A stretch of DNA of 64,000 nt from Physcomitrium patens (Eukaryota > Streptophyta > Bryopsida > Funariales > Funariaceae). The notes below the pieces were generated by a model. The model saw only the letters and a list, made by a program, of their open reading frames with translations, was not told the DNA's origin and did not search any database. A program made the translations under genes and the position numbers. The DNA lies in NCBI RefSeq assembly GCF_000002425.4, contig NC_037254.1, positions 629,476 through 693,475 of the forward strand, in the 5' to 3' direction. Shown here piece by piece: positions 1 to 12,199 of this stretch (positions are counted from its first letter, which is position 1; each line of letters opens with the position of its first letter).

Positions 1-2894
1 ACAATTAGATATTGAAGCTTCTACAAATTTGAAGAAAGTACTAGAGGATCAGATTTTATATAAAAAGGTTTAATTTATAATTGATGAAATTCTAGGAATT
101 GTAAAGCATGATTTTTATGAAATTATTATTGATACAATAAAAAAAATAAAAAACTATAAAAGATATTATGACATCAAATACACAAAGAAAAAAAACAATG
201 GAAAGCAATAAAGATGACAAAGATGAAATATAATTTTTTAGAAATGCCTTGCAAGTAAGATTTACAAAAGAAATAGAAGATGTGATTCAAGCTTCTAGTC
301 ATTTTTCTTAAAGACATTTGGCAAGGGCTACTATTATAACTTTGGTAAAATTGGAAAATTTAGAAGAGCCAATTATAGCATTGATTGATCATAGTTCTAA
401 AATTAGTTTGATATCAAAAGAATTATATGAGAGGAAAAAATGGCCTATTGATATTGAATATGGATAGATGATAAGAATAGCACATAATTCAAAAGAAAAT
501 TTGTATAGAACTTGTTCAAATATTAAGGTGACGATAGGAGATATTATTCTTGAACAAAAAAAATTTGTGCAAGATATGTCTACATATCTTGTTATTTTAG
601 AACAACCATATATTATTGCTACACAAATAAAAATAAAGATAATAAATGATGGCTCATTCTATGTAAGGATAAAAAATTAAGATAGAAAGAAGGTGGTATA
701 ATTTTTAATAGTTTATCCAAATCATGAAAGAAATTGAGATAGTTTGAGGGAGAATCTTTTATCAAGGATATATAAAGAATTTGAAGAACTTAACAATTCA
801 AACGATTTTTGTTAGAGATCATTGTAAATGAGAGTTGCAACAATAAAAGGAATGTGGTTTCTTTCCTAGTAAAAGAAATGAGGCTATTATAGGATTATTA
901 TAAGATAGATATATTTCATTCAAAAATATAGATAATTTTAAAAGAATAGAGAAGAAAAATGTCAAAAATATGAAACATGAGTTGAAAAATTATAGAATGA
1001 TTGATAAAGATGAATACATATTAAAGATGTTTGAAGAATTTTTTTTGGTGATATTATGGATATTTTATAAATAATATTGGATTTAGATTTTGAAGGTGGT
1101 GATAAGATAATAATTATGTATTGTGAGAAAATTTATGATAGAATAAAAGAATATGTGAATAAGTATAAAATAAAGGTGAATACAAAATATAAGACTATTA
1201 TAAAGAAGGCTAAATCAATGGCATTGCCATTACCATCAAATTTTGAAGAAAAGATTAAAAAAGCTTCTATATAATCCAATTTAAGAGATCCAAAAAAAAT
1301 AGATCATGAGTTCAAAAATGAATTGACATTAGATGGTTTAAAAGTTGGATGTAAAGAATTCTTAATAAGAGATGAAGAGAGATGTTTCAAAGAAATGCTT
1401 TCACAACATGATAAGGCATTTGCATTTGAATCACATGAAATAAGATGTATTAATTTAAGTATTGTAGCACCTATGGTTATTTTCACAATTCTACATGAAT
1501 CATAGAATATAAGACCAATTCTAGTTTTAAAGACCCATTTGCCAAAGCTAGTTGAATTATTCAATGAAAAGATTAGGGTAGAAATTTTAAAACCATCTAT
1601 TGCATCATATTCGAATTGGTTGTTCACAATATCTAAAAAAAATAAAAAAAAATTGAGGTTTATTCAAGATGTGCAATTAATAAATAAAATAATTATTAAA
1701 AATATGGCTTCAAGTCTAATTGTGGATGAATTTACAGAGGCATTTGCAAAGAAAGTAATTTATTCTATAAAAGATCTTTATTCAAGATATAATCAATTTC
1801 AATTAATAATATAAAGTAGAAATTTAACAACTATGAAGATACCATTAAGATGAATTAGAATGTATATTTTACTACAATAGGCTACAAGTTTTGTGGCACA
1901 CATAATGAATGGAATACATAAGATATTAAGAGAATTTATTTTGAGTATAAAAATATCTTTCTTACATGATGTCTCAATTAAATGATGTAAAGAAGAGAGA
2001 AAAGATTAGACTTTGGATTCAAAAGGATGTAAGAAGTTTGTGGTAGATCATATTGATAATTGTGAGAAGATTTTGACAAAGTTAGATGAAGTTCATTTAA
2101 TTTTATTAGGGACAAAATCAATGTTTAAAATAAAAGAAGTTTTGGTGGTAGGATACATGTATAGATGATATGGATGCAAGCTAAGTATAAAAAAGATTGA
2201 TATTGTTAAAAAAATAAAAAAAATATATTATTCAACAAAAATTAGAAGATTTTTAGAAGCATGTATTTTCTATCTTATATAGATATCTTATTTTGTACAT
2301 GTAGCAAATCCAATATATGGATTGTTAAGAAAGAATAAATTTTTTTAATAAAACTAAAAATAAAAAAACTAAAAAAAATTAAAAAATAAAAATTTCATTT
2401 CTAATTTTGAAGAAAGTAAAATTATAAATGTGAAAGGCTAGTGATATTAACAATACATGCAAGTCCAATTAGAATAGGTTGGAGGATTGGACAAGATGAT
2501 GAATAAGAAAATAGATATGTAGTAAGATTTAGAATAAAGGTTTTGAATGTTAAGTGAAGGATATATACACAAATCAATGGAAAATTATGAGGTGTAGTAA
2601 TAGCTAGGAAAAATAAAAAAGAATACTTAATTAATACATTGATAGTTATAAAAATAGATAGTCTATTTTTATTAGATATGATTATAAGTTGTTCAACTTT
2701 TGATATAATTATGATAAGATAGATAGCATATATCAAATTTACGAATCCAAAATTTAAACACATTACAAGGAAAGAAAATTCAATCTTAGATATGTTATCA
2801 AAAGCAAGATATCACAATAAAGTAGATATGATTAATTTGAAAGATTAGGTAGGTACAAATTTTTATACTAATGTATTATCAAAAGGAGAAGATA
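1..2894 (+). pseudogene. Ty3/gypsy pol relic: protease, reverse transcriptase, RNase H
   Basis: Broken polyprotein of an LTR retrotransposon. Around 308-680 a retropepsin-like stretch reads ALIDHSSKISLIS, where the usual D-S/T-G is degraded to DHS, followed by VILEQPYI (usually LGQPYI). Around 1280-2330 lies reverse transcriptase: LRFIQDVQLINK and VIYSIKDLYSRYNQFQL are the fingers and palm segments, and RRFLEACIFY is the connection. Around 2640-2830 the RNase H end reads AYIKFTNPKFKHITRKENS then DMLSKARY. Stops interrupt the frame where Trp, Gln or Arg codons are expected, so no protein is made. A second LTR element (2895-4232) separates this part from its integrase at 4233-5280. The 5' LTR lies outside the window. 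The family assignment is from motifs and is firm at superfamily level only. Confidence 0.8.
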
Positions 2895-4232
2895 TATCAA
2901 GGAGATAAATTAGAAGAAGATGCATAAACTTAAAAAATAAGTATCAAAAGAAAAGTGGCAAAATATAAATAAAGTAATATGTATATTAAAAAGAAATTGG
3001 AATGGCTATTTCCAAATGATAAAGAAATTAAAAATTCTTAAATCTAGATTAAAAGCAAGAAAAGAGTTGATAAAAGTAATAAAAGATTTATTCTTGATTC
3101 TGTGTATATTATCTAACTAAAAGCTATGTGGTGATGTTTTATAGGACCTCTAATATGTATTGACTTTGTAAGACATATTTTTTAGCTTACAATATAAGTT
3201 TTCTATCTGTGGGCCATATATTTAGCTTGTTCTTCAAGCTATCAATATGTGTGGCACATCGCTAACTTATTGACCACATTTCTCACCTAAAAAGCCAATT
3301 AAAGACATATATTATAAAATTAAAAAAATATCTATAAAGCTTCTAGGAAGCTTTTATAGAAGTTATTATGAAATTAATCTACTTTTATCTACTTTTGTCT
3401 AAATCATATGGATAATTATTGGTTTATATGTATATATCCATGACATTACCTTCCTTTCTAGAAATAAGCTTCACAAAGAGCAGTCTTCATATGTTTAAGA
3501 AATCTAAGATGTAGCAAATTATATTTACTCCATACTCCAATCTTTGTTCTCTTTGAAGATAGTTGATAGGCCTTCTCTGCCATCGATAGTATTTCATACC
3601 AGGTTAAAAAGATCACTCTGTTATTTGGTCATTATTGAAGCCTTTGTAACATCCTTAAAATAAAACATTTGAAACACCATCAAGAGTTGTTTCTACCTCT
3701 AATAAAATCACCAAAAATTGAGAGTCTCTTCTAAGATTGAGATACCAACCACATTATATCTTGTCATTTATTCAAGGAAGGACATATCATTCTTGAAGAT
3801 CTTCATCTCAAATTTGTCATCTTGAAGGTTGTTACAATCATAATATCTCATCTAATAAGTCCGCAATTGAAAGCTCTTGAGTTGAATTCCTAAACCTCTA
3901 CCTTTAATATCTATACTGTAGAACACATGTCTTAACTTACAAAGCATGTTTTCTATGTGTGGGCCACATAATTAGCTTGTTCTTTAAGCTATCAACATGT
4001 GTAGCATGGCCAACTTGTTTCTAATCTAAAAAGTCAACAAGTGTGCCATGCAACACATGTTGTTAACTTTTATAATCTAAAAAGTCAATTAAAGATACCT
4101 ACAAAGTCAAAGCAACATCTATAAAGCTTCTAAGAAGCTACTATAGAAGATATTATGGAATTAATTTATTTTTATTTAATTTTATCTAAATCATATAGGT
4201 AATTATTGATTTACATATATATGTCTGTGACA
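2895..4232 (-). mobile_element. Internally deleted LTR retrotransposon, family A, with target duplication
   Basis: This element consists of an LTR (about 2895-3444), a short internal piece (3445-about 3900) and a second partial LTR (about 3900-4232). It ends in TGACA, and TATCA (decayed TGTCA) opens it. The 5 bp on either side, 2890-2894 and 4233-4237, are both AGATA, a perfect target-site duplication. The pyrimidine-rich plus strand just right of the first LTR is a polypurine tract on minus, which gives the orientation. LTR and internal sequence match the larger copy at 11516-17531. It is inserted in the gypsy relic that occupies 1-5280. No coding capacity remains. Confidence 0.8.
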
Positions 4233-5179
4233 AGATATATGTTTGAATACACAACTAAAAAAAAATTAATAGATTTATATAAAAAAATATGAAAAAATAT
4301 TGAAAAATATTTAAGTATATTAAAGCAACAAGATGATTGAATAGATTAAGAATTTAAAAAAATATATAAAAAATCTATAGATATTTTTTATGCAATGGAT
4401 ATTTATGAAAGTATCTAAAGTAGAGAAGAAAAGTACTATAATTGGTGATATGTGGTTTAAAATATCAACAAAAGATTATTAAGAAATTTCATAAAAGTTT
4501 ATGAATAGGGCATTGGGATACTTGAGCAACTTTTACTAAATTGAAGGAAAAATATTGGTAGAAAGGCATATATAAAGATATGGATTTTATAGGTTCATGT
4601 GAAATTTGTCAATTTTATTCAAATATTTAATATTAAAATATATTACACCCAAATTATCTTCTAGTACTATATTATAAGTAGATAGTGGATTTAATAGCAA
4701 TGCCTATGGAACTTAGACAAATAAAGTATTTGATACTTGCATAAGAAGATTTATCAAATATGGTTGAAGAAAGAGCATTAAAAACAAAGGATATTGAAGA
4801 TGTATTGCTTTGGAAGGATGATCTTAATAGAAAAGAACTTTTAGAGTTATGGATTCAACAATTAGAAAAAAGATCTAATGATACTAAAGTAGCAATAGAA
4901 AAGTTGAAAGAAGTAAAAAATAAAAAATAAAAAAATATTTCATAAAAAACAAAAGAAATTCGCAAAGAGATGGTTTGGACCTTATATTATCAAAAAATAT
5001 ACAAAAATGGAACATACTTGTTATAACAACTTGATGGTATAAAATTAGAGTTACTTATAGTAAGCAAGCAAATGAAGTTATTTAAAGAAAGAAGATATTT
5101 TTTTAATAAGAAACAAAATCCCTTACAAGAAATTGAGATGGAAGTAGAAGAATAAATTAAAGATAAAAAATTTGGTGAA

Positions 5180-5224
<45 letters not shown>

Positions 5225-5280
5225 CTATTAATATGATGAAAAAACTTATCATATGTTGGATGATGCATAGATTCAAGGGA
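4233..5280 (+). pseudogene. Ty3/gypsy integrase relic (continuation of 1-2894)
   Basis: Resumes the pol relic after the nested element. Around 4735-4800 it reads EDLSNMVEERALKTKDIED with shifts, the front of the integrase core. The sequence then jumps to LLWKDDLNRKELLELWIQQLEK (about 4808-4870) and to a KEIRKEMVWTLYY-type segment near 4960-4990, normally KFAKRWFGPY in this group and readable in the neighbouring frame. The stretch that should hold most of the catalytic D,D-35-E core is missing. Many stops are present. It ends near a 39-base A run (5183-5221) and a purine-rich GGGAGGTGGATG (about 5277-5288) that could be the polypurine tract. Confidence 0.7.
5183..5221. repeat. poly(A) tract, 39 bases
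   Basis: Uninterrupted A run inside the 3' end of the gypsy integrase relic. It is too internal to be a retroposed tail and is probably a slippage-expanded lysine-codon stretch. Confidence 0.9.
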
Positions 5281-5288
5281 GGTGGATG

Positions 5289-5725
5289 TTGTAATGTAAT
5301 ATAGCTAATAGGTGAAAGAATAAAAAAATATTATATTTTAGAATATCTTATTTTAAAATATTTTAACAAATTATCTTAAAAATATAGATATTAGTCAAAA
5401 AATAATAAATTAAAAGTATAAATATTGTCTTTTTCCAAAGTGAGCTTCTACTTATTTTATAAGACCATAAATGAGACAAAAAAGATAGATTAAAAAAATA
5501 AAGGATTTACACACATGTAGAAGGGAATTAAGAATTGATTTTTTCAATACTTTACTAAAGAATAAAAAAATCATAGAAAAGAACTACAAACTTTTTTTAA
5601 AACTTAGGAATATAATATCAAGAAAAAAATGTGAAGAGAGAGCATGACAACTTGTAAATTAAGTATTTTTATAATTTTCTTATGTTTGAGATTTCATAAT
5701 GTTCGAATCTAACGTTATATAGAAT
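5289..5725 (+). repeat. Possible 3' LTR of the gypsy relic
   Basis: Begins TGTAATGTAATATAGC directly after a purine-rich stretch and follows the pol relic in the position of a 3' LTR. Reverse-complement relatives of its first ~30 bases occur near 22955-22990 and 24675-24700, each with a GGTGAAAG-type block. The right end is not clear and no target duplication could be checked because the 5' end of the element is outside the window. Confidence 0.35.
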
Positions 5726-7580
5726 GTAAGAGGCTTACAAAAGTTATAGGAGATGATGATCACAATAGTACCTTTTATGAAGAGAACCGCTAAACTAAGA
5801 GAAACTAATCCATGGCTATTTTACTTTACATAATGATTAGATCAACCTCCAAGCTAATGATAATTCATTCAAAAAAATCAAGCTATTTCGATACAAGAAC
5901 AAATCTACAAAACAAAAAAAGGAGGCTACTATCAAAATAGATAGAGCTTCTAAACTTAGAAAATAATGAATAAAAGAAAGAATAAGTGGAGCCATAGAAA
6001 TCCATAGGAATGCCATCACTTGCGAATAAATTTGCAACACTTGAATCTATAATTAAAGAAAAGGAGATTAATCAAATGCACTACTTTTTTAGTGCATTTC
6101 TATTGAACCATGGTAGCATAAAATATGGCTATAAGAGTAACCTGCTCTCAATCACTATTATATTATGTGTTATCCTATTTGGAAATGCACCAAACATCTA
6201 GATGTAGAAGGTGAGGTTGTATTTTACAAGTATTCAAGAATTTTAATATATTTTACCTTCAAAAGAAGAATGAAATTTTAATTTTAATTTAAAGTACTTA
6301 AATCCAATACAAAGTACTCAAAAACATTCTTTTTAGTAATTTCAACTATACATAAATTCTAATTTCCTTATTACTTTCATAATTAGATAATTTTGATCAT
6401 TTTTTTGTAAGTCCTAATCCTAATTAGTAAGCTATAGCTCCTAATCTAATTGTCTACTTGGAGCAAATTCTTGCACATAAATACCACTATAAGTCTTCTA
6501 TGTGCTTAAATATAACTCACCTCAATCTAACTTATAAATTGTGAAAAAATGCCTAAAAACCATGTTAATGTTACTTGACTCCCAACTTGAAAGTTGATGC
6601 AAATATTCTAACAGTGATTTCTCCTTTTTCAATTATTAACTTCAACTCAAAATTAGTGTATAGCTTAACCTTTAATTCTTCTAATACAATGCCAAATTTC
6701 ACTTTGATCCAATTAGTAGATCTTTAGATATCAAAGAAACCCTATTCAATCCCAAACTATCAACTTTTGATACCTGCTTTTACCAAAACCCAGATATCTT
6801 CCAATTGCATTATTAAATTATCAAAAAATTTATATATACTTAGCTCATCTAATTAGCCAAGTATAATTAAATTTAGAATATTTGATGTGACACCAATTAC
6901 ACAAACTAGCCAAGAGTGCTAGCCTTATTTACATTATATAAATTCCAAATCTTTGATACAAACCCTGATTTTGAACAACAATTGCAAAGTCATTTCAAAC
7001 CCTTTGAAAACAAGCCTTACATTTCTAAAATCAGTTTGAATCTAGCTCTCAAATTCTAATTGTCAATCTTTGAATGCCTCTCTATTTTACCCTAAGCCAT
7101 TATTTTAGTGGTTGGAGGTCTGATTTCAATCATGTCTTACAAATGGTCGACCTTCAAATATCAATCTAATATATTCTAGGAATTTTTGAGCCCAATCCTA
7201 CCTTCAACTTAATCTTAGTATCAACCATACCAATTATTTATCTCTTTTAATCTGATTTTATTAATTCATGGTCTTTTTAAGGCAATAAAATAGTCTCTAT
7301 ATCCTTCAAGATAAAATTACTAACCAATCTTTAATCTACTACCTATTAAGACAAGAAAATAAACTAAGAAGCTTTTATAAAAGCCATATTTAAATAACTT
7401 GAATTATTCTTGAACCAAGATAATAAGATAATAATTAAAAATTTATTTTTGATTATATTTTTATCATACAATTGTATTATAACACAACATTGCCAATGAC
7501 TACTAAAAAGTTAGAAAAAACAACAAAATCTTTAGATCTAAATATGTTAAAAATATCAAAGCTTTATCTAAATACATAAC

Positions 7581-7640
<60 letters not shown>

Positions 7641-8513
7641 AAAAAAAAAAAAAAAAAACTAAGGTTTGAGGTGTATTTTGTTGAATCCTGGCAACTTCTT
7701 TTAAAAAATTTGGGATCTCACCCTCATTCTTAGAATTTTGGCCAAGTAAGATTTTTTTTCCATTTTCTTTATTTTTTTTTAATTTTTCTTTATTTTTTTA
7801 ATTTTCTTTTTTTTCTTTTTCTTCTTTTTCTTCTTTTTCTTTTTTTTTCTTTTTTTTCTTATTCTTTTTTATTTTTGTCTTTTTCTTTCTTTTTCTTTTT
7901 TCTTATTGGATGGTTTTGAATGAAGGATTCAATTTCACCTTCTAATCTAACTTAAATCTTATAATGTCAATAAAAACTATTACTATTGCATCAAGACTTA
8001 TATTAGCCAAATTGATAAAATTCTATCTATTTTGGAATTTTTGTAAAATATCTATTTTAGCCATTATATCCTATTAATTTTTAATTATTTCAAAATTACT
8101 ATATTAACTTCCTAAACTAATGACTTTAAGGACCATAAGTGGATTTTTTGTGTTTAAGTGAGTCAATTGTGTGACTCATATATGGCAACAATCTTGGATG
8201 ACTTACAAAGAAGAAGAATCTAGAATTAATTGTTGTGAGCTAAAAATCCTCTTTATCCATTTTAAAAAGAGAAATAACTATACAACAAGTTTATAAGGTA
8301 ATAGAAATCAATTGTATAATTATTTTTATAGTTGATTAATTAATTAAGTAGTTATAGTTCTAACTTTCTAAATAATACCTTTCAAACAATGATTACCATT
8401 TGATTTAACTTAAAACAAGTAATAAATAATAAAATAAAAATAAAAAATAATTAAATAGAAATATTAAATTAAAAATAGTGAGACAAGAAAAAATGGATAG
8501 AACAAGATAATTA
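5726..8513. other. AT-rich intergenic DNA without recognisable genes
   Basis: No reading frame here resembles a known protein; the longest frames (for example 5837-6040 minus and 6010-6201 plus) look like chance. It holds a (GA)n tract followed by an A run and pyrimidine-rich sequence around 7750-7900 built mainly of TTTTTCTTC-like units. Confidence 0.6.
7585..7658. repeat. (GA)26 microsatellite followed by A run
   Basis: An uninterrupted GA dinucleotide array (7585-7636) runs directly into about 22 A residues. Confidence 0.95.
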
Positions 8514-8836
8514 GATAAAAATAACATAGCTGCATGAAAATCCTACGATTATTTAAAAACAATGCAATTAGATGAAAATCATGTAATTATTTGGAAATAG
8601 TATGAATAGATGAAAATCATGTAATTAGATGGAAATAGCATAGCTAGATAAAAATCATATAGTTGAATGAAAACAATGCAAATAGATAAAATTTATGCAG
8701 TTGGATGGAAATAACATAATTATATGAAAAGTATACAGTTGGATGGAAATAGTGTGGTTCAATAGAAACAACATAGCTAAATGAAAATTACATAGTTGGA
8801 TGGAAATAGTGCAATTGGATAAAGACCACATAGTTG
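8514..8836. repeat. 19-bp minisatellite, 17 units
   Basis: Seventeen consecutive units of exactly 19 bp, consensus about GATGGAAATAGCATAGTTG. Units differ by substitutions, yet the register never slips. Alternating sub-types GATGGAAATA and (G/A)ATAAAAATC are visible. Because 19 is not a multiple of three it is not a protein repeat; the 65-codon frame on minus is a shadow of the array. Confidence 0.9.
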
Positions 8837-9635
8837 AATAGAGTAGCAACAAACAGTAGCATCAACAAAAGCAAAAAATAAATAAATAAATAAAAAACTT
8901 TCAACTTCAAATCATCATAATTTTTTGATTTTAGCTCCAAATTTGATGATTCTTTTGTCCAACCTTACTAATTTTTTTTTCCTTATATAATGAACATGTC
9001 TAAATATAAAAATAATTTTACTAACAGTAAGCTCTAAGAAAACCAGCAAGAATATAAAACAACCAATTTACAAAATAAGTTTATGACAAACAAAAATAAT
9101 ATAATCCTTTAATGCCTCAAAAGGCCACCCTTGTCAAGAGCTCAATCAAAAGATGAAAGAAGAAGAACAAGGCTTTAAAAGTGCCTTATATATCCAAACT
9201 TTCAAGCCATTTATTTGCAATTATTGTTACAAATAACTTATAAGTAACAACTAATTTGGGAGCCTTTCTACTAGCTAATCCATGAAAGTGGTATAACTTG
9301 CATGTGACTTGATTTTATTCTAAGTAATTTTAACTACCAATCAATGTTTTTAAAACCTTATGTTATTAAAAGATCAACTTATACCTCCCATGATCTCCAA
9401 TCAATGCTACTTATAGAGAGGATCAATGGTTGGCATTCATTTGCCATAAGGTCATGATAAATCACCATAGATACCAATCAATGTTTAAGTTTTAATCTAT
9501 AATAATTTAATTATACAAAATTTATAAAAAATAACTTATTTACTTATTAATAGAAATATTAATCTTTAAAAGAAATTCATTTAGATCCGACTTAATTTGT
9601 TATCATAGGAGTAATGGTTGAAGGATAAAATAGAT
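8837..9635. other. AT-rich intergenic DNA
   Basis: No gene, RNA or clear repeat seen. A short (AAAT)n run occurs at 8877-8893. Confidence 0.5.
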
Positions 9636-9785
9636 CTCTATTTTCTTCCTTCACTATCACTTATGGCTTCAAGAGTATAGTAACTCTCTATCTTCTTCTT
9701 TCACTATCTCTTATGGCTTCAAGAGTAGAATAGTTCTTCATCTTCTTCCTTCACCATTTTTTGTGGCTTTAAGAGTGAAATAACT
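9636..9785. repeat. 50-bp tandem triplication
   Basis: Three head-to-tail 50-bp units (9636-9685, 9686-9735, 9736-9785) share the core TTCACTATC-CTTATGGCTT-AAGAGT. A degraded partial fourth unit may follow to about 9805. Unit 3 is the most diverged. Confidence 0.85.
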
Positions 9786-10039
9786 TCCTATCATTTTTTT
9801 ACCATACTCTGACTACAACCAACTCTACCTTTTTTAACAACTTCATCTTAAACAAGAATTAATATTTTCTAAAATCTAATTTTTATAAATAGATTTTATC
9901 AATACTAATTTAATAATTTAAGAACTTGATTTATAATTTTGGCCAAAAATATCTATTTTTTATAATTATAAAATAAATAATATTATATCTTATCAAAACA
10001 TCAAAAATTAATTAAATAAAATTTTAATGTATAATCTTT

Positions 10040-10477
10040 GGCTTACAACTATATAAAATTTACTACTTAAAAAGCAATGTAGCTATAAAAGCTATCAATT
10101 TTTTCAATACTCGAATGAGTGAGCTATTGCTATTTAATATTTTATTAAGTTGAATTATTTTAGAAAAAAATCCAAAAAAGACAAAAGAATTTAAAATCTC
10201 TTTTGAACTAAGATTGTAAAGATAAAAAAAATATTTAAATTTTTTTAAAGAAAGTAATATTCTAAAATCTTCACTAACCAAAGATTATTATACCATCATG
10301 CCTTATAAGGCTTATATATCCTTTGGGTGTTTATTTTTGGTCTTTCTTGTACTAATACTAGCTTATTGAGCTAGCTTTTTTTTTCAACCGAATTTGAATC
10401 CAAGGCACTAAATTAATAATTTTTTATTAGATCAATAATTTTATAACCTTTACGTGGTTAAAAAAGACTTAATCATT
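10040..10477 (-). repeat. SINE-like repeat, copy 1 (inverted relative to 18775-19210)
   Basis: The reverse complement matches 18775-19210 along about 430 bp. On minus it carries GGATTCAAATTCGGTTG about 95 bp from the left end. Together with copy 2 this suggests an ancestral GGTTCGAATCCGG, which fits a pol III B box, and the upstream GATTAAGTC resembles part of a tRNA A box. A tRNA-derived SINE is therefore plausible. No protein is encoded; the 72-codon minus frame inside it is incidental. Confidence 0.45.
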
Positions 10478-10491
10478 ACTTTCTAATATTT

Positions 10492-10494
<3 letters not shown>

Positions 10495-10559
<65 letters not shown>
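10495..10559. repeat. (TA)n microsatellite
   Basis: About 32 TA units. Other long TA arrays lie at 12027-12064, 15915-15949, 28801-28836, 31893-31923, 32631-32655, 41347-41386, 50590-50634, 51714-51738, 61399-61432 and 61500-61524. Confidence 0.95.
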
Positions 10560-10560
<1 letters not shown>

Positions 10561-11394
10561 TCAAGTACTTTTTTTATTCACTTAGAATATTTGAGAACTA
10601 AATTGAAAAATAAATAAGATGATTGAATATATGAATTATTAGTTTTGAACTCCAAGATTTTAGTTTCTTAAATTCTACCTAATTTTGATAATTTTCCACT
10701 TAAAAAATTGAGTAAGAATGAATTTAAAGATGAATCATTTTAACCTTGTATATAATAAAAATCACACTCTATATTTTTTGCATCTATTTTTCAAAGTTCT
10801 AGTAAGAAAATCTTCTCTATAGCAATGGACATCTACAACTTCAATATAAAGTCCTTTGGGAAGCTTATCCCATCGTCAATGCAATGTGAGAACCTACACA
10901 AAATATCATTCATGGTCAAGAAATAATTTCGAAATACCATCAAGAGCAAAATGAGAATGCTTCACATTAGTAAAGGGGCATTAATTGTAATGGAATATAG
11001 ATAAGATATTTGTATTATTAATACAAAAAAATAGATAATTGAAGCCATGTTTAAAAAAAAAATTAGAAGTTTTTAGAATTGAAGCTAAGTTGATGGTCTA
11101 TATAGGACCTACTATAGAACATTCTAAAAAGGACTTAGGATGGTTATCTAAGTAAGGCCTACTATTAAGAATATTTTAAAAAATTCTAAGATAATTAAAC
11201 AAAGTATAAATAGGATTAACTAGGACTATTTGGATATTTGATCAAATATGGCTTCAATTCCATTTTTTTAATAAAGTTTGATTTTTTACTTTTCTATTCA
11301 ATTTTTTTTATTTTCTTTTGCTCTATTTTGCTATTTATGTTCTATTTTGTTTACTTTTTTTTTATCTATACTATTCTACATTGTCATAAAATTT

Positions 11395-11515
11395 ATATTG
11401 CTATGAATTAGAAGGTTTTTAGATCTTAGAGATAATCCAATCTGATTTCAGAGGTAGTAGACTAAATATCAAGTTGGTGAAAACTGTGGAGAAGTTAAGA
11501 TTCAATATTACTAGA
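11395..11515 (+). pseudogene. Left half of a gypsy protease-region relic split by insertion
   Basis: The last ~60 bases before the nested element (for example TTAAGATTCAATATTACTAGA) align with 20811-20831 of another gypsy relic (TTAAGGCTTAGTATTATTAGA). The alignment resumes on the other side of the insertion at 17532. It is a decayed gag/protease segment of the type at 20640-21560. Confidence 0.55.
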
Positions 11516-12025
11516 TATCAAGGACATCTTCAAGAAAAAATCCTCAATACAGTCTTGTGTCACTGAAAAGAATTAAAAACTCACTCAATGATAATATAAT
11601 ATAAAATTAGAATGGCTACTGCCAAAAATAAAAAAATTAGAAAGACTTGAAATGATACTAAGGATTAAAAAAGTATTGATGAGAGTGAAGAATACTTCAC
11701 TCTTCCTTCCATACATACTCTTAATTAAGAGCTATTTGGTGATGTCTTATAGGACCTTCAAAACATATTGACTTTGCAAGATATAAATCTTAACTTGTAA
11801 GGTAAGTTTTTTATATATATATTACATAATTAGCTTGTTTTATAAGCTATCAATATGTGATTAATTTGTTGACCAAGTTTCTAACCTATCAATCAATTAC
11901 AAATACATCTAAAGTCAATGCAATATCTATGAAGCTTTTAAGAAGCTACTTTAGAAGATATTATGAAATTAATTTAATTTTATCTACTTTTATCTACTTC
12001 TACTTAATCATATAGATATTTATTA

Positions 12026-12069
<44 letters not shown>

Positions 12070-12077
12070 CTGTGACA
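11516..12077 (-). repeat. 3' LTR of family A element
   Basis: Homologous to 16992-17531 over its whole length, inflated by a (TA)n tract at 12027-12064. It ends TGTGACA; its left end TATCA is a decayed TGTCA. Confidence 0.85.
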
Positions 12078-12199
12078 TTATTCTTCTTTCTAGAGATGAG
12101 TTTCACAAAGAGCTATCATCATGTATTGATAAAATTCAAGATGCGGCAAATTGTACTTGCGACATACTATGATCTTTGTTCTCTTCGAAGATGGTTGAT

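Noticed and set aside
8655-8852. 65-codon minus-strand frame rich in FHxxxLFPSNC-like repeats
   Set aside because: It is a by-product of the 19-bp minisatellite; 19 is not a multiple of three, so it cannot be a real peptide repeat.
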